This document shows, piece by piece, positions 25,132-34,581 of a stretch of DNA of 37,207 nt; the first letter of the stretch is position 1, and the number at the start of each line of letters is the position of its first letter. The notes under the pieces are model-generated. The model was not told the DNA's origin. It searched no databases and saw only the letters and a program-made list of their open reading frames with translations. The translations under genes and the position numbers were made by a program. Origin of the DNA: Pseudomonadota bacterium (GTDB lineage: Bacteria; Pseudomonadota; Gammaproteobacteria; Acidiferrobacterales; Acidiferrobacteraceae). Location: positions 1-37,207 of the forward strand of contig JAKARI010000024.1 of assembly GCA_021819245.1 (NCBI GenBank), written 5' to 3'.

Positions 25132-26478
25132 ATGCACAGCCCGTCATCCCCGCCGCCCCCTCGGGTCGGTTTCGTGAGCCTCGGCTGCCCCAAGGCCCTC
25201 GTCGACTCGGAACAGATCCTGACCCGGCTGCGCACCGAGGGTTACCATACCGCTGCCTCCTACCAGGATGCGGACCTCGTCATCATCAACACCTGCGGAT
25301 TCATCGATGCCGCCATCGAGGAGTCGCTCGACGCGATTGGCGAGGCGGTCAGCGATAACGGGCGCGTCATTGTCACGGGATGCTTAGGCGCCAAGGCCGA
25401 GATCATTCGGGCGCGCTACCCCGAGGTCCTGGCGATCACAGGGCCCCACGACGAGCCGGCGGTCATGGCGGCCGTACATAGGCACCTGCCAAGGCCTCAT
25501 GACCCCTTTGTCGACCTCGTTCCGCCTCAGGGCATCAAACTGACCCCGCGCCATTACGCCTACCTGAAGATCTCGGAAGGCTGCAATCATAGCTGCCGGT
25601 TTTGCATTATCCCCTCATTGCGCGGTCGGCTGGTCAGTCGCCCCATGGGGGACATCATCGGCGAGGCCGAACGCCTGGTAGACTCCGGCGTCAAAGAGCT
25701 GCTCATCGTCTCGCAAGACACCAGCGCCTACGGCGTCGATCACAAGCACCGCGTCGCGTTTGTGGGGGGGCGTCCTGTGAAGATGTCTTTTCCGGGGCTG
25801 GTCGCGGAACTCGCGAGGCTTGGGGTATGGGTGCGGCTACACTACGTCTATCCCTACAAAAGCGTAGACAGGATCCTCGCGCTCCTCGACATCGACGGGG
25901 TGTTGCCCTACCTCGACGTCCCATTTCAACACGCGCATCCGCGGATACTGACGGCCATGCGCAGGCCAGCGGGGCGCGCGCACCCCAGCGCCAGCGTACA
26001 GGCATGGCGCAAGGCGCGCCCCGATCTGGTCTTGCGCAGCACCTTCATCGTCGGCTTTCCAGGGGAGACCGAGGCTGAGTTCGAGACCCTGCTTGAGTTC
26101 ATGGAAGAGGCCGGAATCGACCGCCTGGGGGCATTCCCCTATTCCCCGGTTGCTGGCGCGGCGGCCAATGCCCTGCCCAATCCGGTCCCTGAGACCATCA
26201 AGCACGAGCGGCTTGAACGGCTCATGGCGCGTCAGGCGACTTTGAGCGCCGCGCGCCTTAAGGCGCGCATCGGCCAGACCTACCGGATATTGATCGACGA
26301 ACACACCGACAGCGGGCTCATCGGCCGCAGCTACGCCGAGGCCCCGGAGGTCGACGGCGTAGTCCGCATCGCGGTCGGCGGGGCCCGTCCGGGGGATTTC
26401 GTGGACTGCAGAATCGTTGCCGCCGATACCCATGATCTCACCGCCGTCATGGCGCCCATCGCGAATGCGAAGGGTTAG
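25132..26478 (+). CDS. rimO: ribosomal protein S12 methylthiotransferase RimO
   Basis: Radical-SAM enzyme that adds a methylthio group to Asp88 of ribosomal protein S12. The 448-residue protein has the N-terminal cluster cysteines Cys19 ([12 protein letters not shown]), Cys55 (NTCGFID) and Cys84 (TGCLGA), the radical-SAM motif Cys151-x3-Cys155-x2-Cys158 ([13 protein letters not shown]), and a C-terminal TRAM-like region. The SLGCPKxxVDSE and PSLRGRxVSR patterns distinguish RimO from MiaB. The start ATG 25132 fits the family; a GTG-type start upstream would add residues without homology. The ribosome-binding site is weak (GGGA). Confidence 0.96.
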   Translation: MHSPSSPPPPRVGFVSLGCPKALVDSEQILTRLRTEGYHTAASYQDADLVIINTCGFIDAAIEESLDAIGEAVSDNGRVIVTGCLGAKAEIIRARYPEVLAITGPHDEPAVMAAVHRHLPRPHDPFVDLVPPQGIKLTPRHYAYLKISEGCNHSCRFCIIPSLRGRLVSRPMGDIIGEAERLVDSGVKELLIVSQDTSAYGVDHKHRVAFVGGRPVKMSFPGLVAELARLGVWVRLHYVYPYKSVDRILALLDIDGVLPYLDVPFQHAHPRILTAMRRPAGRAHPSASVQAWRKARPDLVLRSTFIVGFPGETEAEFETLLEFMEEAGIDRLGAFPYSPVAGAAANALPNPVPETIKHERLERLMARQATLSAARLKARIGQTYRILIDEHTDSGLIGRSYAEAPEVDGVVRIAVGGARPGDFVDCRIVAADTHDLTAVMAPIANAKG

Positions 26479-26506
26479 CCGTTACCCGGCGTCACCTCGA
26501 GGCGAG

Positions 26507-26530
26507 CGCGCCGCCCCCCGCGGCGGCGCG
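26507..26530. terminator. GC-only hairpin between convergent rimO and the DUF302 gene
   Basis: CGCGCCGC and GCGGCGCG form an 8-bp stem around an 8-base C-rich loop, 28 bases past the rimO stop. There is no T-run on either side, so it is at best a weak bidirectional terminator or Rho-dependent pause site. Confidence 0.35.
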
Positions 26531-26553
26531 GCCCCGCGGTCACCATCACGGCC

Positions 26554-26973
26554 TCAGGGAGAGGCCGCGAGCGCGTCGCGCACCGCCTCAAGCTTGGCGC
26601 GGACCTCCCACCCCAATTCCGTCACGCGCGCATTGTTGACAAGCGCCAGGACCGACACCGGGTCCATGAATGATACCTTGATGGTCCCCGCCTTCGGGGT
26701 CTCGCGCACGACCACATTGCAGGGGAGCAGCAGCCCGATGGCGGGTTCCGCGGAGATCGCCTTATCGGCCAGCACGGGATTGCAGGCCCCGAGTATGTTG
26801 TAGTGCGGCATGTCGCGGCCGAGCTTGGCCTTCATCGTGGCGCTGACATCGATCTCGGTCAGCACCCCAAACCCCTGCCCCTTGAGCGCCTCGACCACTC
26901 GCCCTCTTACAGCCTCGAAATCACCCGCCACCAAGACGTCGAACCCGTATGCCACCTGTCCGTCTTCGATCAT
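26554..26973 (-). CDS. DUF302 family protein
   Basis: A 139-residue soluble protein. The pattern YGFDVLVAGDFEAVRGRVVEALKGQGFGVLTEIDV, then YNILGACNPVLADKAISAEPAIGLLLPCNVVV, is characteristic of DUF302, a small alpha-beta fold often found in sulfur- and iron-oxidising Proteobacteria; its biochemical role is not established. Two cysteines (in ACNP and LPCN) are typically conserved. The ATG at 26973 has GAGGAGG eight bases upstream. It follows the unrecognised gene at 27018 by 44 bp on the same strand. Confidence 0.88.
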   Translation of the reverse strand: MIEDGQVAYGFDVLVAGDFEAVRGRVVEALKGQGFGVLTEIDVSATMKAKLGRDMPHYNILGACNPVLADKAISAEPAIGLLLPCNVVVRETPKAGTIKVSFMDPVSVLALVNNARVTELGWEVRAKLEAVRDALAASP

Positions 26974-27017
26974 GACTACCGCCTCCTCATAAATCCTGAT
27001 TCCCGCTCGCCATCACC

Positions 27018-27446
27018 TCATGCGCCACAAGGGGATTGCCGGTCCTTACATCGCGTGAACGCCAACACCACCCGCCTACGCCTATCCGGATCTTCATGGT
27101 GACGAGCCAACCATGCATCGAGACGGCTGACAAGCAGTTGTGGGGCATGCCCCATCAAAAGACCGCCATAAAAGTGGTAGAGCCGCACCTCGCATGGCAC
27201 GGCCTCGTGCAGGCCCCGCCCCGCCACCTGAAAATTCAGCCACGCCATGACCGGCATGTGGTCAGTAAGCGAGCGCGCCACCCACAACCGGCGCTCCACA
27301 CGGATCGTTATGCGCAACACAGAAATTTCGACATTCAGGGGTCCGCCAAGCCGCGCCAGCGCCAGAGCAACACGGTTGTAGCAGGCCGCATCAATCATCC
27401 TGGGCAGGGTACGGACCGGGGCGTGGGTTCGGGGATCGAAGGCCAT
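27018..27446 (-). CDS. protein of unknown function (142 aa)
   Basis: I do not recognise this protein. It is soluble by appearance, basic (many Arg and His), with no signal peptide or clear membrane segment. A central hydrophobic beta-like region (PLNVEISVLRITIRVERRLW) is followed by a YHFYGGLLMGHAPQLL segment and a helical Arg-rich tail with two cysteines. The reading frame is credible because ATG 27446 has GGGAGG four bases upstream. It sits between the fba terminator and the DUF302 gene and is probably co-transcribed with the latter. Confidence 0.65.
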   Translation of the reverse strand: MAFDPRTHAPVRTLPRMIDAACYNRVALALARLGGPLNVEISVLRITIRVERRLWVARSLTDHMPVMAWLNFQVAGRGLHEAVPCEVRLYHFYGGLLMGHAPQLLVSRLDAWLARHHEDPDRRRRVVLAFTRCKDRQSPCGA

Positions 27447-27508
27447 GACACCTCCCGAGATCGCGTCGGTCAGAGTATGCCATGAAAGCCCTCGACAATG
27501 ACAGGGCG

Positions 27509-27540
27509 AAAATACCCCACGGGCCCGGGACCCGCGGGGT
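27509..27540 (-). terminator. intrinsic terminator of the CBB operon
   Basis: On the minus strand ACCCCGCGGG and CCCGTGGGGT (one G-T pair, 27514-27540) form a 10-bp stem followed by ATTTTCG. It lies 17 bases beyond the fba stop and closes the prk-tkt-gap-pgk-pyk-fba unit. Confidence 0.82.
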
Positions 27541-27557
27541 CTTCTTGACGCGCGACC

Positions 27558-28622
27558 TTAGTTTACGCGCGGGTTCAACTCGCCCTTGGCGTAGCGTTTG
27601 GTCATATCCTCGAGATCGATGACCCGGATCTTCGAGGCCTTTCCCGCCGAACCGAAGGCCTCGTAGCGTGCCTTGCAGATATCCTTTCCGGCCTGGACCG
27701 AGTCCTTTAGGAACTTCCGCGGGTCGAAATTCTTGGGATTCTTCGCGAGGCTCCTGCGAATCGCCCCGGTGATGGCGAGCCGCAGATCGGTATCGATGTT
27801 GACCTTGCGCACGCCATACTTGATCCCTTCCTGAATCTCCTTGACCGGCACACCGTAGGTCTCGCCGATATCACCACCGAACTCGTGAATGATCTTGAGC
27901 CATTCCTGGGGTACGGACGAAGACCCGTGCATGACGAGATGCGTGTCGGGGATGCGCTTGTGAATCTCCTTGATGCGCTCGATGGCGAGAATATCCCCCG
28001 TGGGCGGCCGGGAGAATTTGTACGCCCCGTGGCTCGTGCCAATGGCGATCGCAAGCGCGTCCACCTTGGTCTTTTTCACGAAATCCGCCGCCTGTTCTGG
28101 ATCGGTAAGCAGCTGGTCATGAGACAGCTTGCCTTCGGCCCCCGAACCATCCTCTTCGCCCGCCATCCCGGATTCGAGCGAACCCAGGCATCCGAGCTCA
28201 CCTTCGACGGAAACACCGACCGCATGCGCCATATCCACGACCCGGCTCGTGACCTCGATATTGTATTCATAGGTCGAAGGGGTCTTCATGTCTTCCTTCA
28301 GGGACCCATCCATCATTACAGAACTGAATCCCGACCGTATCGAGCGCTGGCACACCGCGGGGCTCGCCCCGTGGTCCTGATGCATCACGATCGGAATATG
28401 CGGGTACTGCTCTATGGCCGCCAGAATCAGATGGCGCAGAAACGGCTCGCCGGCATAGCTGCGCGCCCCGGCCGATGCCTGAACGATCACCGGGCTATCG
28501 ACCTCTTGGGCAGCCTGCATGATCGACTGTATTTGCTCCATGTTGTTCACATTGAAGGCGGGCACGCCATAGCCGTGCTCGGCGGCATGATCCAGCAGCT
28601 GGCGCAGAGATACAAGGGACAT
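27558..28622 (-). CDS. fba: fructose-bisphosphate aldolase, class II (CbbA type)
   Basis: Zinc-dependent aldolase joining dihydroxyacetone phosphate to glyceraldehyde-3-phosphate (and to erythrose-4-phosphate in the CBB cycle). The 354-residue protein has the catalytic and metal block MHQDHGAS (His81, Asp83, His84), [39 protein letters not shown] and the HGSSSVP loop. Length and the GEEDG insert match the CbbA/Fda subclass of autotrophs. The ATG at 28622 has AAGGAG six bases upstream. Last gene of the operon, 33 bp after pyk. Confidence 0.97.
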   Translation of the reverse strand: MSLVSLRQLLDHAAEHGYGVPAFNVNNMEQIQSIMQAAQEVDSPVIVQASAGARSYAGEPFLRHLILAAIEQYPHIPIVMHQDHGASPAVCQRSIRSGFSSVMMDGSLKEDMKTPSTYEYNIEVTSRVVDMAHAVGVSVEGELGCLGSLESGMAGEEDGSGAEGKLSHDQLLTDPEQAADFVKKTKVDALAIAIGTSHGAYKFSRPPTGDILAIERIKEIHKRIPDTHLVMHGSSSVPQEWLKIIHEFGGDIGETYGVPVKEIQEGIKYGVRKVNIDTDLRLAITGAIRRSLAKNPKNFDPRKFLKDSVQAGKDICKARYEAFGSAGKASKIRVIDLEDMTKRYAKGELNPRVN

Positions 28623-28655
28623 GGTCTTCTCCTTAAAATTCCAAATGAATCGAAT

Positions 28656-30098
28656 TCAGTCGCTAACCGCGAAATCGCCAGCGCGCACGATCTTCATGGT
28701 ATTTGTGCCGCCGGGCTTGGCCAGCGGCTCGCCAATGCTGAGAATGACGAGATCGCCGTCCCGAACCGCTCCGCGCCGCCGCAGCTCGTCAATGGCTTCC
28801 GCCATGATCCGCGCCGGATCTGTGGAGGTCAGGGAAAACCCCACCGGATAAACACCGCGGTAGAGAGTCACCTTTCTACGGGTTTCCACATGCGGCGTCA
28901 AGGCGTAGATCGGCACCGCCGAACTGATGCGCGACATCCAAAGTGGCGTTGACCCGGATTCGGTCAAGGAGGCTATGGCGCGCACCGGTAGATGGTTGGC
29001 GCTATACATGACCGCCATGGCGATGGCCTCGTCGACGCGCTCGAAATGATTGGACATGCGGTGCATGGAAAACACCGCCTCATCCTCTTTTTCGGCCTCG
29101 CGGCACACCCGGTCCATGGCGGCAACAGCGGCCACCGGGTGCTTGCCCGTGGCGGTCTCGGCCGACAGCATGACGGCGTCAGTCCCGTCCAGGACCGCAT
29201 TCGCCACATCCGATACCTCGGCACGCGTGGGAATCGCGTTCTCGATCATCGATTCCATCATCTGTGTTGCCGTAATGACGACCCGATTCATCTTGCGTGC
29301 GAGCCGAATAATGCGCTTTTGAACCGGCGGCAGGGCGGCATCACCGATCTCGACCCCGAGGTCGCCGCGCGCCAGCATGATGGCGTCAGACACCCGGATG
29401 ATCTCCTCGATCGCCTCCACCGCCTCGGCGCGCTCGATCTTGGCTACGATTCCGCCGTTGCCGCCGGCGGCGCGCAGCAGCGTGCGGGCCTCCTCGATAT
29501 CCTTGGCATTACGGGGAAAGGAGATCGCCACATAGTCGGCCTGAATCTGCGCCGCCCACTTGATGTCTTCGCGATCCTTATCGGTCAGGGCACGCGCAGA
29601 CAAGCCACCGCCCTGGCGGTTGACGCCCTTGTTGTCCGAGAGTTCGCCGCCGACTACCACCCGACACACGATCTCGGCGCCATTAACCTGATCGACCCAC
29701 AGAACGATGCGCCCGTCGTCGAGCAACAAGGTAGCGCCGCGCGCGACATCCTTGGGGAGCGCCTTATAGGTAACCCCCACGCGCGTCGCATCTCCGGCGT
29801 CCAGCGGCAAGTCGGCATCAATGACAAATCGCTGGCCCTCCTCGAGCCGCACGCATTTGCCCTTGAAGCGCCCTATGCGGATCTTCGGTCCCTGCATGTC
29901 GGCGATGACGCCGACCTGCCGACCATGGGCCTGTGCGCGATCCCGCACGAACTCGGCACGCTGCTTGTGGACCTCGGGCAGACCATGGGAGAAATTGAGC
30001 CGGACCACATCAACCCCGGCCTCGATCAGCTTATCCAGGACCTTGGGGTCATCCGTGGCAGGGCCCAGAGTGGCCACGATCTTCGTTCGACGCTGCAT
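28656..30098 (-). CDS. pyk: pyruvate kinase
   Basis: Converts phosphoenolpyruvate and ADP to pyruvate and ATP; here it links fixed carbon to central metabolism. The 480-residue protein has RTKIVATLGPA, VVRLNFSHG, the catalytic IVAKIERAEAVE, MLARGDLGVEIG, the ATQMMESM loop and MLSAETATGKHP. The ATG at 30098 is the expected family start, but it has only TAGGGT directly upstream and no proper ribosome-binding site. A 16-codon frame ends three bases before it (see 30102-30152), suggesting translational coupling. Lying between pgk and fba, as in the Acidithiobacillus cbb cluster I recall. Confidence 0.97.
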   Translation of the reverse strand: MQRRTKIVATLGPATDDPKVLDKLIEAGVDVVRLNFSHGLPEVHKQRAEFVRDRAQAHGRQVGVIADMQGPKIRIGRFKGKCVRLEEGQRFVIDADLPLDAGDATRVGVTYKALPKDVARGATLLLDDGRIVLWVDQVNGAEIVCRVVVGGELSDNKGVNRQGGGLSARALTDKDREDIKWAAQIQADYVAISFPRNAKDIEEARTLLRAAGGNGGIVAKIERAEAVEAIEEIIRVSDAIMLARGDLGVEIGDAALPPVQKRIIRLARKMNRVVITATQMMESMIENAIPTRAEVSDVANAVLDGTDAVMLSAETATGKHPVAAVAAMDRVCREAEKEDEAVFSMHRMSNHFERVDEAIAMAVMYSANHLPVRAIASLTESGSTPLWMSRISSAVPIYALTPHVETRRKVTLYRGVYPVGFSLTSTDPARIMAEAIDELRRRGAVRDGDLVILSIGEPLAKPGGTNTMKIVRAGDFAVSD

Positions 30099-30101
30099 AC
30101 C

Positions 30102-30152
30102 CTACGACATGACGACGGTCTTTGCCGCCGCCACCCTGCAGTACTTACCCAT
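30102..30152 (-). CDS. 16-codon upstream reading frame before pyk (putative leader peptide)
   Basis: ATG 30152 has AAGGG five bases upstream (30158-30162), a better ribosome-binding site than pyk itself. It encodes MGKYCRVAAAKTVVMS and stops with TAG three bases before the pyk ATG, in the same frame. It could be a leader peptide that couples pyk translation, or a relic of an N-terminal extension now cut by TAG. The 110-bp pgk-pyk gap contains nothing else obvious. Confidence 0.4.
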   Translation of the reverse strand: MGKYCRVAAAKTVVMS

Positions 30153-30208
30153 AGTGTCCCTTACCCGACCCCGATGCCACCCATCGCCTGCCATGCGCGG
30201 ACGCCGCC

Positions 30209-31393
30209 TCAAGCGCCGGCGCCCCGCTCTTCCAGAATCGCGACCGCCGGAAGGGTGCGGCCCTCGAGAAACTCGAGAAACGCGCCTCCGCCGGTAGAAA
30301 TGTAGCTGATCTTGTCAGCAACCCCGTATTTCGCGACCGCCGCGAGCGTATCACCGCCGCCGGCGATCGAAAATGCCTCGCTGTCGGCTATGGCATGCGC
30401 CAACGCACGCGTCCCATCCCCGAATTGGTCGAATTCGAAGACCCCGACCGGTCCGTTCCACACGATGGTTCCGGCCTTGCGCAGGATATCGGCGAGCATT
30501 CCTACGGTTTTGGGTCCGACATCAAAGATCATGTCGTCTGCGGCCACGTCGCGGGCACCCTTCAAGGTCGCCTTGGCATCCGGCGAGAATTCCTTGCCGC
30601 ACACCACATCCACCGGAATGGGGATCGACGCGCCCCGCTCGTTCGTCTCTTTCATCAACTTCTTGGCCGTGTCGACCAAATCCGGCTCCGAAAGCGATTT
30701 GCCAATCGGAAGCCCCGCGGCCGCCATAAAGGTATTGGCGATACCTCCCCCCACGATCAGCTGATCCACGCGCTTGCTCAAGCTTTCAAGAACCACGAGC
30801 TTGGTCGAGACCTTGGATCCGCCGACAATGGCCACCATCGGCCGCCTGGGGCTATGGAGGGCCCGTCCGAGGGCATCGAGTTCGGCCGCGAGCAAGGGAC
30901 CCGCGCACGCCACAGGGGCATATTTGGCGACACCATGAGTCGACGCCTGGGCGCGATGGGCGGTACCGAAGGCATCCATGACATAGACGTCGCACAAAGC
31001 CGCCATCTTGCGCGAAAGCGCGTCGTCGTTTTTCTTTTCGCCTTTGTTGAAGCGGACGTTTTCACACAACACGACGTCCCCGTCCTTCATTCCCGACACA
31101 CCATCCAGCCAGTTTGCCACCAGCCGTACCGGCTTGCCGAGCAGGCCACTTAAGTGCTCCGCGACCGGCGCAAGCGAGTACTTCGCGTCCGCCACCCCTT
31201 CCTCGGGCCGGCCCAGGTGCGACATGAGCATCACCCGCCCGCCCTTTTTGGACGCCGAGATGATCGTCGGCAGGCTTGCACGGATACGCGTATCGTCGGC
31301 TACCTTGCCATCCTTGAGCGGGACGTTCAAATCCTCGCGCACCAGGACCCGTTTACCGGCCAGGTCGAGGTCGACCATCTTCAGTATCGTCAT
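30209..31393 (-). CDS. pgk: phosphoglycerate kinase
   Basis: Phosphorylates 3-phosphoglycerate to 1,3-bisphosphoglycerate, the first reductive-phase step of the CBB cycle and reversible in glycolysis. The 394-residue protein begins [25 protein letters not shown] and has the LMSHLGRP substrate motif, [15 protein letters not shown] and the C-terminal [34 protein letters not shown] nucleotide block (family C-terminal signature at about 350-383). The ATG at 31393 has GGAGGG six bases upstream. Follows gap by 21 bp. Confidence 0.97.
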   Translation of the reverse strand: MTILKMVDLDLAGKRVLVREDLNVPLKDGKVADDTRIRASLPTIISASKKGGRVMLMSHLGRPEEGVADAKYSLAPVAEHLSGLLGKPVRLVANWLDGVSGMKDGDVVLCENVRFNKGEKKNDDALSRKMAALCDVYVMDAFGTAHRAQASTHGVAKYAPVACAGPLLAAELDALGRALHSPRRPMVAIVGGSKVSTKLVVLESLSKRVDQLIVGGGIANTFMAAAGLPIGKSLSEPDLVDTAKKLMKETNERGASIPIPVDVVCGKEFSPDAKATLKGARDVAADDMIFDVGPKTVGMLADILRKAGTIVWNGPVGVFEFDQFGDGTRALAHAIADSEAFSIAGGGDTLAAVAKYGVADKISYISTGGGAFLEFLEGRTLPAVAILEERGAGA

Positions 31394-31414
31394 ATCGATC
31401 CCTCCGAGCCCCCT

Positions 31415-32428
31415 TTAGCGTGCCTTCATCAAGGCTACGGTGGTGTCGAGCATGCGGTTGGAGAACCCCCACTCGTTGTCGTACCAGGCGAGGACCTTGA
31501 CGAGGGTCCCCTCCATAACCTTCGTGAGGGTTGCCTCGTAGGTGGATGACGCTGGATCGTGATTGAAATCCACCGACACGAGCGGCTTGTCGTTATAATT
31601 CAGGATCCCCTTGAGCTCGCCATCAGCCGCGGCCCTCATGATCGCGTGAACCTCGTCCTTGGTGGTGCTGCGCGCGGCGGTAAACGTAAGATCGACAAGC
31701 GAGACATTGATCGTCGGCACGCGCACGGCGAAGCCGTCGAGCTTGCCATTCAAGTCGGGCAACACGAGGCCCACGGCTGCAGCCGCACCGGTCTTGGTGG
31801 GAATCATCGACTGCGTCGCCGAACGCGCGCGGCGCAGGTCGCTGTGATAGACATCCGTCAGGACCTGGTCGTTGGTATAGGAATGCACGGTGGTCATAAG
31901 GCCATGCTTGATGCCAATCTTCTCATGCAAGGGCTTTACCAGCGGCGCCAAGCAGTTGGTAGTGCATGAGGCATTCGAGATCACGGTATCCGTGGCCTTG
32001 AGCGAGGCGTGGTTTACGCCATAGACGATGGTCGCATCGACATCCTTTCCGCCGGGGGCCGAGATAATGACCTTCTTCGCACCCGCCTTCAGGTGCGCCG
32101 AGGCCTTCTCCTTGGTCGTGAAAAAGCCCGTGCACTCGTGAACGACATCAACCTTCAGGTCCTTCCATGGGAGCTGCGATGGATCGCGATTCGATACCAC
32201 GCGAATCTTGTCACCGTTGACGATCATGTAATCGCCGTCAACGGTGACCGAACCCCGAAAGCGGCCATGAACGGTATCGTACTGGGTGAGATGCGCGTTG
32301 GTCTCGGCGTTTCCGAGGTCATTTATCGCGACGATCTCGATCTCCTTGTTCCGTCCCGACTCATACAAGGCGCGCAAGACATTACGCCCGATGCGCCCAT
32401 AGCCGTTGATCGCGACTCTGATTGCCAT
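31415..32428 (-). CDS. gap: glyceraldehyde-3-phosphate dehydrogenase, type I
   Basis: Interconverts glyceraldehyde-3-phosphate and 1,3-bisphosphoglycerate; CbbG in the CBB cycle. The 337-residue protein has the [13 protein letters not shown] dinucleotide motif (about 8-20), Asp37 in AINDLG (the residue that usually favours NAD over NADP), and the active-site [12 protein letters not shown] with Cys155. The ATG at 32428 has GGGGGA seven bases upstream. It lies between tkt and pgk, 79 bp after tkt, with a hairpin in the gap. Confidence 0.97.
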   Translation of the reverse strand: MAIRVAINGYGRIGRNVLRALYESGRNKEIEIVAINDLGNAETNAHLTQYDTVHGRFRGSVTVDGDYMIVNGDKIRVVSNRDPSQLPWKDLKVDVVHECTGFFTTKEKASAHLKAGAKKVIISAPGGKDVDATIVYGVNHASLKATDTVISNASCTTNCLAPLVKPLHEKIGIKHGLMTTVHSYTNDQVLTDVYHSDLRRARSATQSMIPTKTGAAAAVGLVLPDLNGKLDGFAVRVPTINVSLVDLTFTAARSTTKDEVHAIMRAAADGELKGILNYNDKPLVSVDFNHDPASSTYEATLTKVMEGTLVKVLAWYDNEWGFSNRMLDTTVALMKAR

Positions 32429-32459
32429 ACCACCATCCCCCGTTAGATGAAATATCCGG

Positions 32460-32496
32460 AAAAAGGGCCTGGGGCGCAGTTTCCATTGTGCGCCCC
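32460..32496 (-). terminator. hairpin in the tkt-gap gap (possible partial terminator)
   Basis: On the minus strand GGGGCGCA and TGCGCCCC form an 8-bp stem with a 10-base loop (32471-32496). The T-run TTTTT starts seven bases later (32460-32464), so termination would be inefficient. It could reduce readthrough from tkt into gap or stabilise a processed mRNA end. Confidence 0.45.
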
Positions 32497-32507
32497 GCCC
32501 CGCAAAT

Positions 32508-34553
32508 TTATTTCAGCAGCGACAAGACCGTCTCGGCCACGCGGGCCGCCGTGAAGCCGAAATGCTCGAACAAGGCCTCTGCAGGCGCGGACTCACCGAA
32601 TTGGTCGATGCCCACCACTGCCCCAGTGAGACCCACGTACTTGCGCCAGAAGCTCGTGATGCCGGCCTCGACCGCAACCCGTCGCGTCACAGCCTTCGGC
32701 AGAACCGACTCGCGATAGCCCTCGTCTTGGGCATCAAACACCCCGGTATTGGGCATGGACACAAGCCGGACCCGCCGGCCTGCCTCGGTAAGCTTCTTGT
32801 AGGCGTCCATCGCGATGCCCACCTCGGATCCGGTAGCGATGATGATGGCCTCCGGGGCGCCACCCTGGGCCTCCGCCAGGACATAGCCCCCGCGGGTGAT
32901 CTGCTTTATGGTCTCGCCGGACCGTGCCTGATGGTTCAGTTTTTGCCGCGAAAACACCAGACAAGTCGGACCATTGGTGCGGTACAAGGCCTCCTTCCAT
33001 GCCACGGCCGACTCGACGGCATCGGACGGGCGCCACACCGACATGTTCGGAATCATGCGCAAGGTGGCCAGCTGCTCAATGGGTTGATGCGTCGGTCCAT
33101 CCTCGCCTAGGCCGATAGAGTCATGGGTATAGACGAAGATCGACCGCTGCTTCATGAGGGCGGCCATGCGCAGGGCATTGCGCGCATATTCGGAGAACAT
33201 GAGGAATGTTGCGCCATAGGGCACGAAGCCCTTGTGCAATGCGATGCCGTTCATGATCGCCGACATGCCGAACTCGCGCACGCCGTAGTAAATGTAATTG
33301 CCGCCGGGGTTTTCCGCCGACACGCCGCGACAGCCGGACCATATGGTAAGGTTGGAGCCCGCAAGGTCTGCAGACCCGCCCATGAGCTCGGGCAGCCGCG
33401 GCCCGAAGGCGTTCAATGTATTCTGCGAGGCGTTGCGCGAGGCGATGGTCGCCGCCTTGGCATTGGTGTCAGCGATATAGGCGTCGGCCTGCGCGGCAAA
33501 ATCCTTGGGCAGCTCACCCTGCATGCGCCGCAGGTACTCCGCGGCGAGCTCAGGATAGGCGGCACGGTAGGCGTCAAAACGCCGCCGCCAGTCGGCCTCG
33601 GCCTGTCCCCCTCGGGCCTTTGCGTCCCACCCCTTATAGATGGCATCGGGGATTTCGAAGGGCCCATACTTCCAGCCCAGCCGCTCGCGCGTCGCCGCAA
33701 CCTCCTTTTCACCAAGGGCCGCGCCATGGCACTCCTCCTTGCCTTCCTTGTTCGGTGATCCGAACCCGATCACCGTCTGGCAGCAGATGAGCGAGGGCTT
33801 GTCAGTGACCTTGCGCGAGGCCTCGATCGCGGCTTTGACCGCATGCGCGTCATGGCCATCGACACGCGGCACCACATGCCACCCATAGGCCTCGAAACGC
33901 TTCGGGGTGTCATCGGTAAACCAGCCATGCACCTCGCCATCGATGGAAATGCCGTTATCGTCATAAAACGCGATCAGTTTGCCAAGGCCCAGGTGTCCGG
34001 CAAGCGAGCAGGCCTCATGGGAAATGCCCTCCATCAGGCACCCGTCTCCCATGAACACATAGGTGTGATGGTCGACGATATCATGCCCGGGCTTATTGAA
34101 CTGGCTCGCGAGCGCGCGCTCGGCGATCGCCATGCCCACCGCGTTGGCGACCCCCTGACCCAGGGGGCCGGTAGTCGTCTCGACGCCCGGGGTGCAGCCG
34201 TATTCCGGATGCCCAGGGGTCATCGACCCCATCTGGCGAAACCGCTTGATCTCCTCCATGGGCAGGGCGTAGCCCGTAAGGTGCAAAAGGCTGTAAAGCA
34301 GCATCGACCCGTGGCCGTTCGACAACACGAAACGATCGCGGTCGGCCCATGCCGGGTTGGCCGGATTGTGCTTTAGGTAGTCGTTCCAGAGGACCTCGGC
34401 AATGTCCGCCATGCCCATGGGCGCGCCCGGGTGGCCGGAATTGGCCTTTTGCACGGCATCCATGCTGAGCGCGCGCACGGCATTGGCGAGTTCACGGCGG
34501 CGGGGGTCGACCTGCCCCCCCGCTTTTGAGCGGCTTTCGGGCTTCACAGACAT
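32508..34553 (-). CDS. tkt: transketolase
   Basis: Thiamine-diphosphate enzyme moving two-carbon units between sugar phosphates; in the CBB cycle (CbbT) it regenerates xylulose- and ribose-5-phosphate, and its erythrose-4-phosphate feeds aromatic synthesis. The 681-residue protein shows [32 protein letters not shown], the [13 protein letters not shown] cofactor motif, DDNGISIDG, and the pyrimidine-domain [16 protein letters not shown]. The ATG at 34553 has GAGGA six bases upstream. Follows prk by 28 bp. Confidence 0.97.
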   Translation of the reverse strand: MSVKPESRSKAGGQVDPRRRELANAVRALSMDAVQKANSGHPGAPMGMADIAEVLWNDYLKHNPANPAWADRDRFVLSNGHGSMLLYSLLHLTGYALPMEEIKRFRQMGSMTPGHPEYGCTPGVETTTGPLGQGVANAVGMAIAERALASQFNKPGHDIVDHHTYVFMGDGCLMEGISHEACSLAGHLGLGKLIAFYDDNGISIDGEVHGWFTDDTPKRFEAYGWHVVPRVDGHDAHAVKAAIEASRKVTDKPSLICCQTVIGFGSPNKEGKEECHGAALGEKEVAATRERLGWKYGPFEIPDAIYKGWDAKARGGQAEADWRRRFDAYRAAYPELAAEYLRRMQGELPKDFAAQADAYIADTNAKAATIASRNASQNTLNAFGPRLPELMGGSADLAGSNLTIWSGCRGVSAENPGGNYIYYGVREFGMSAIMNGIALHKGFVPYGATFLMFSEYARNALRMAALMKQRSIFVYTHDSIGLGEDGPTHQPIEQLATLRMIPNMSVWRPSDAVESAVAWKEALYRTNGPTCLVFSRQKLNHQARSGETIKQITRGGYVLAEAQGGAPEAIIIATGSEVGIAMDAYKKLTEAGRRVRLVSMPNTGVFDAQDEGYRESVLPKAVTRRVAVEAGITSFWRKYVGLTGAVVGIDQFGESAPAEALFEHFGFTAARVAETVLSLLK

Positions 34554-34581
34554 GATTAATCCTCGAAAAGAACAGTAATCT

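Noticed and set aside
28992-30305. 437-codon plus-strand frame opposite pyk
   Set aside because: Antisense to a fully conserved pyruvate kinase, no ribosome-binding site or recognisable motif.
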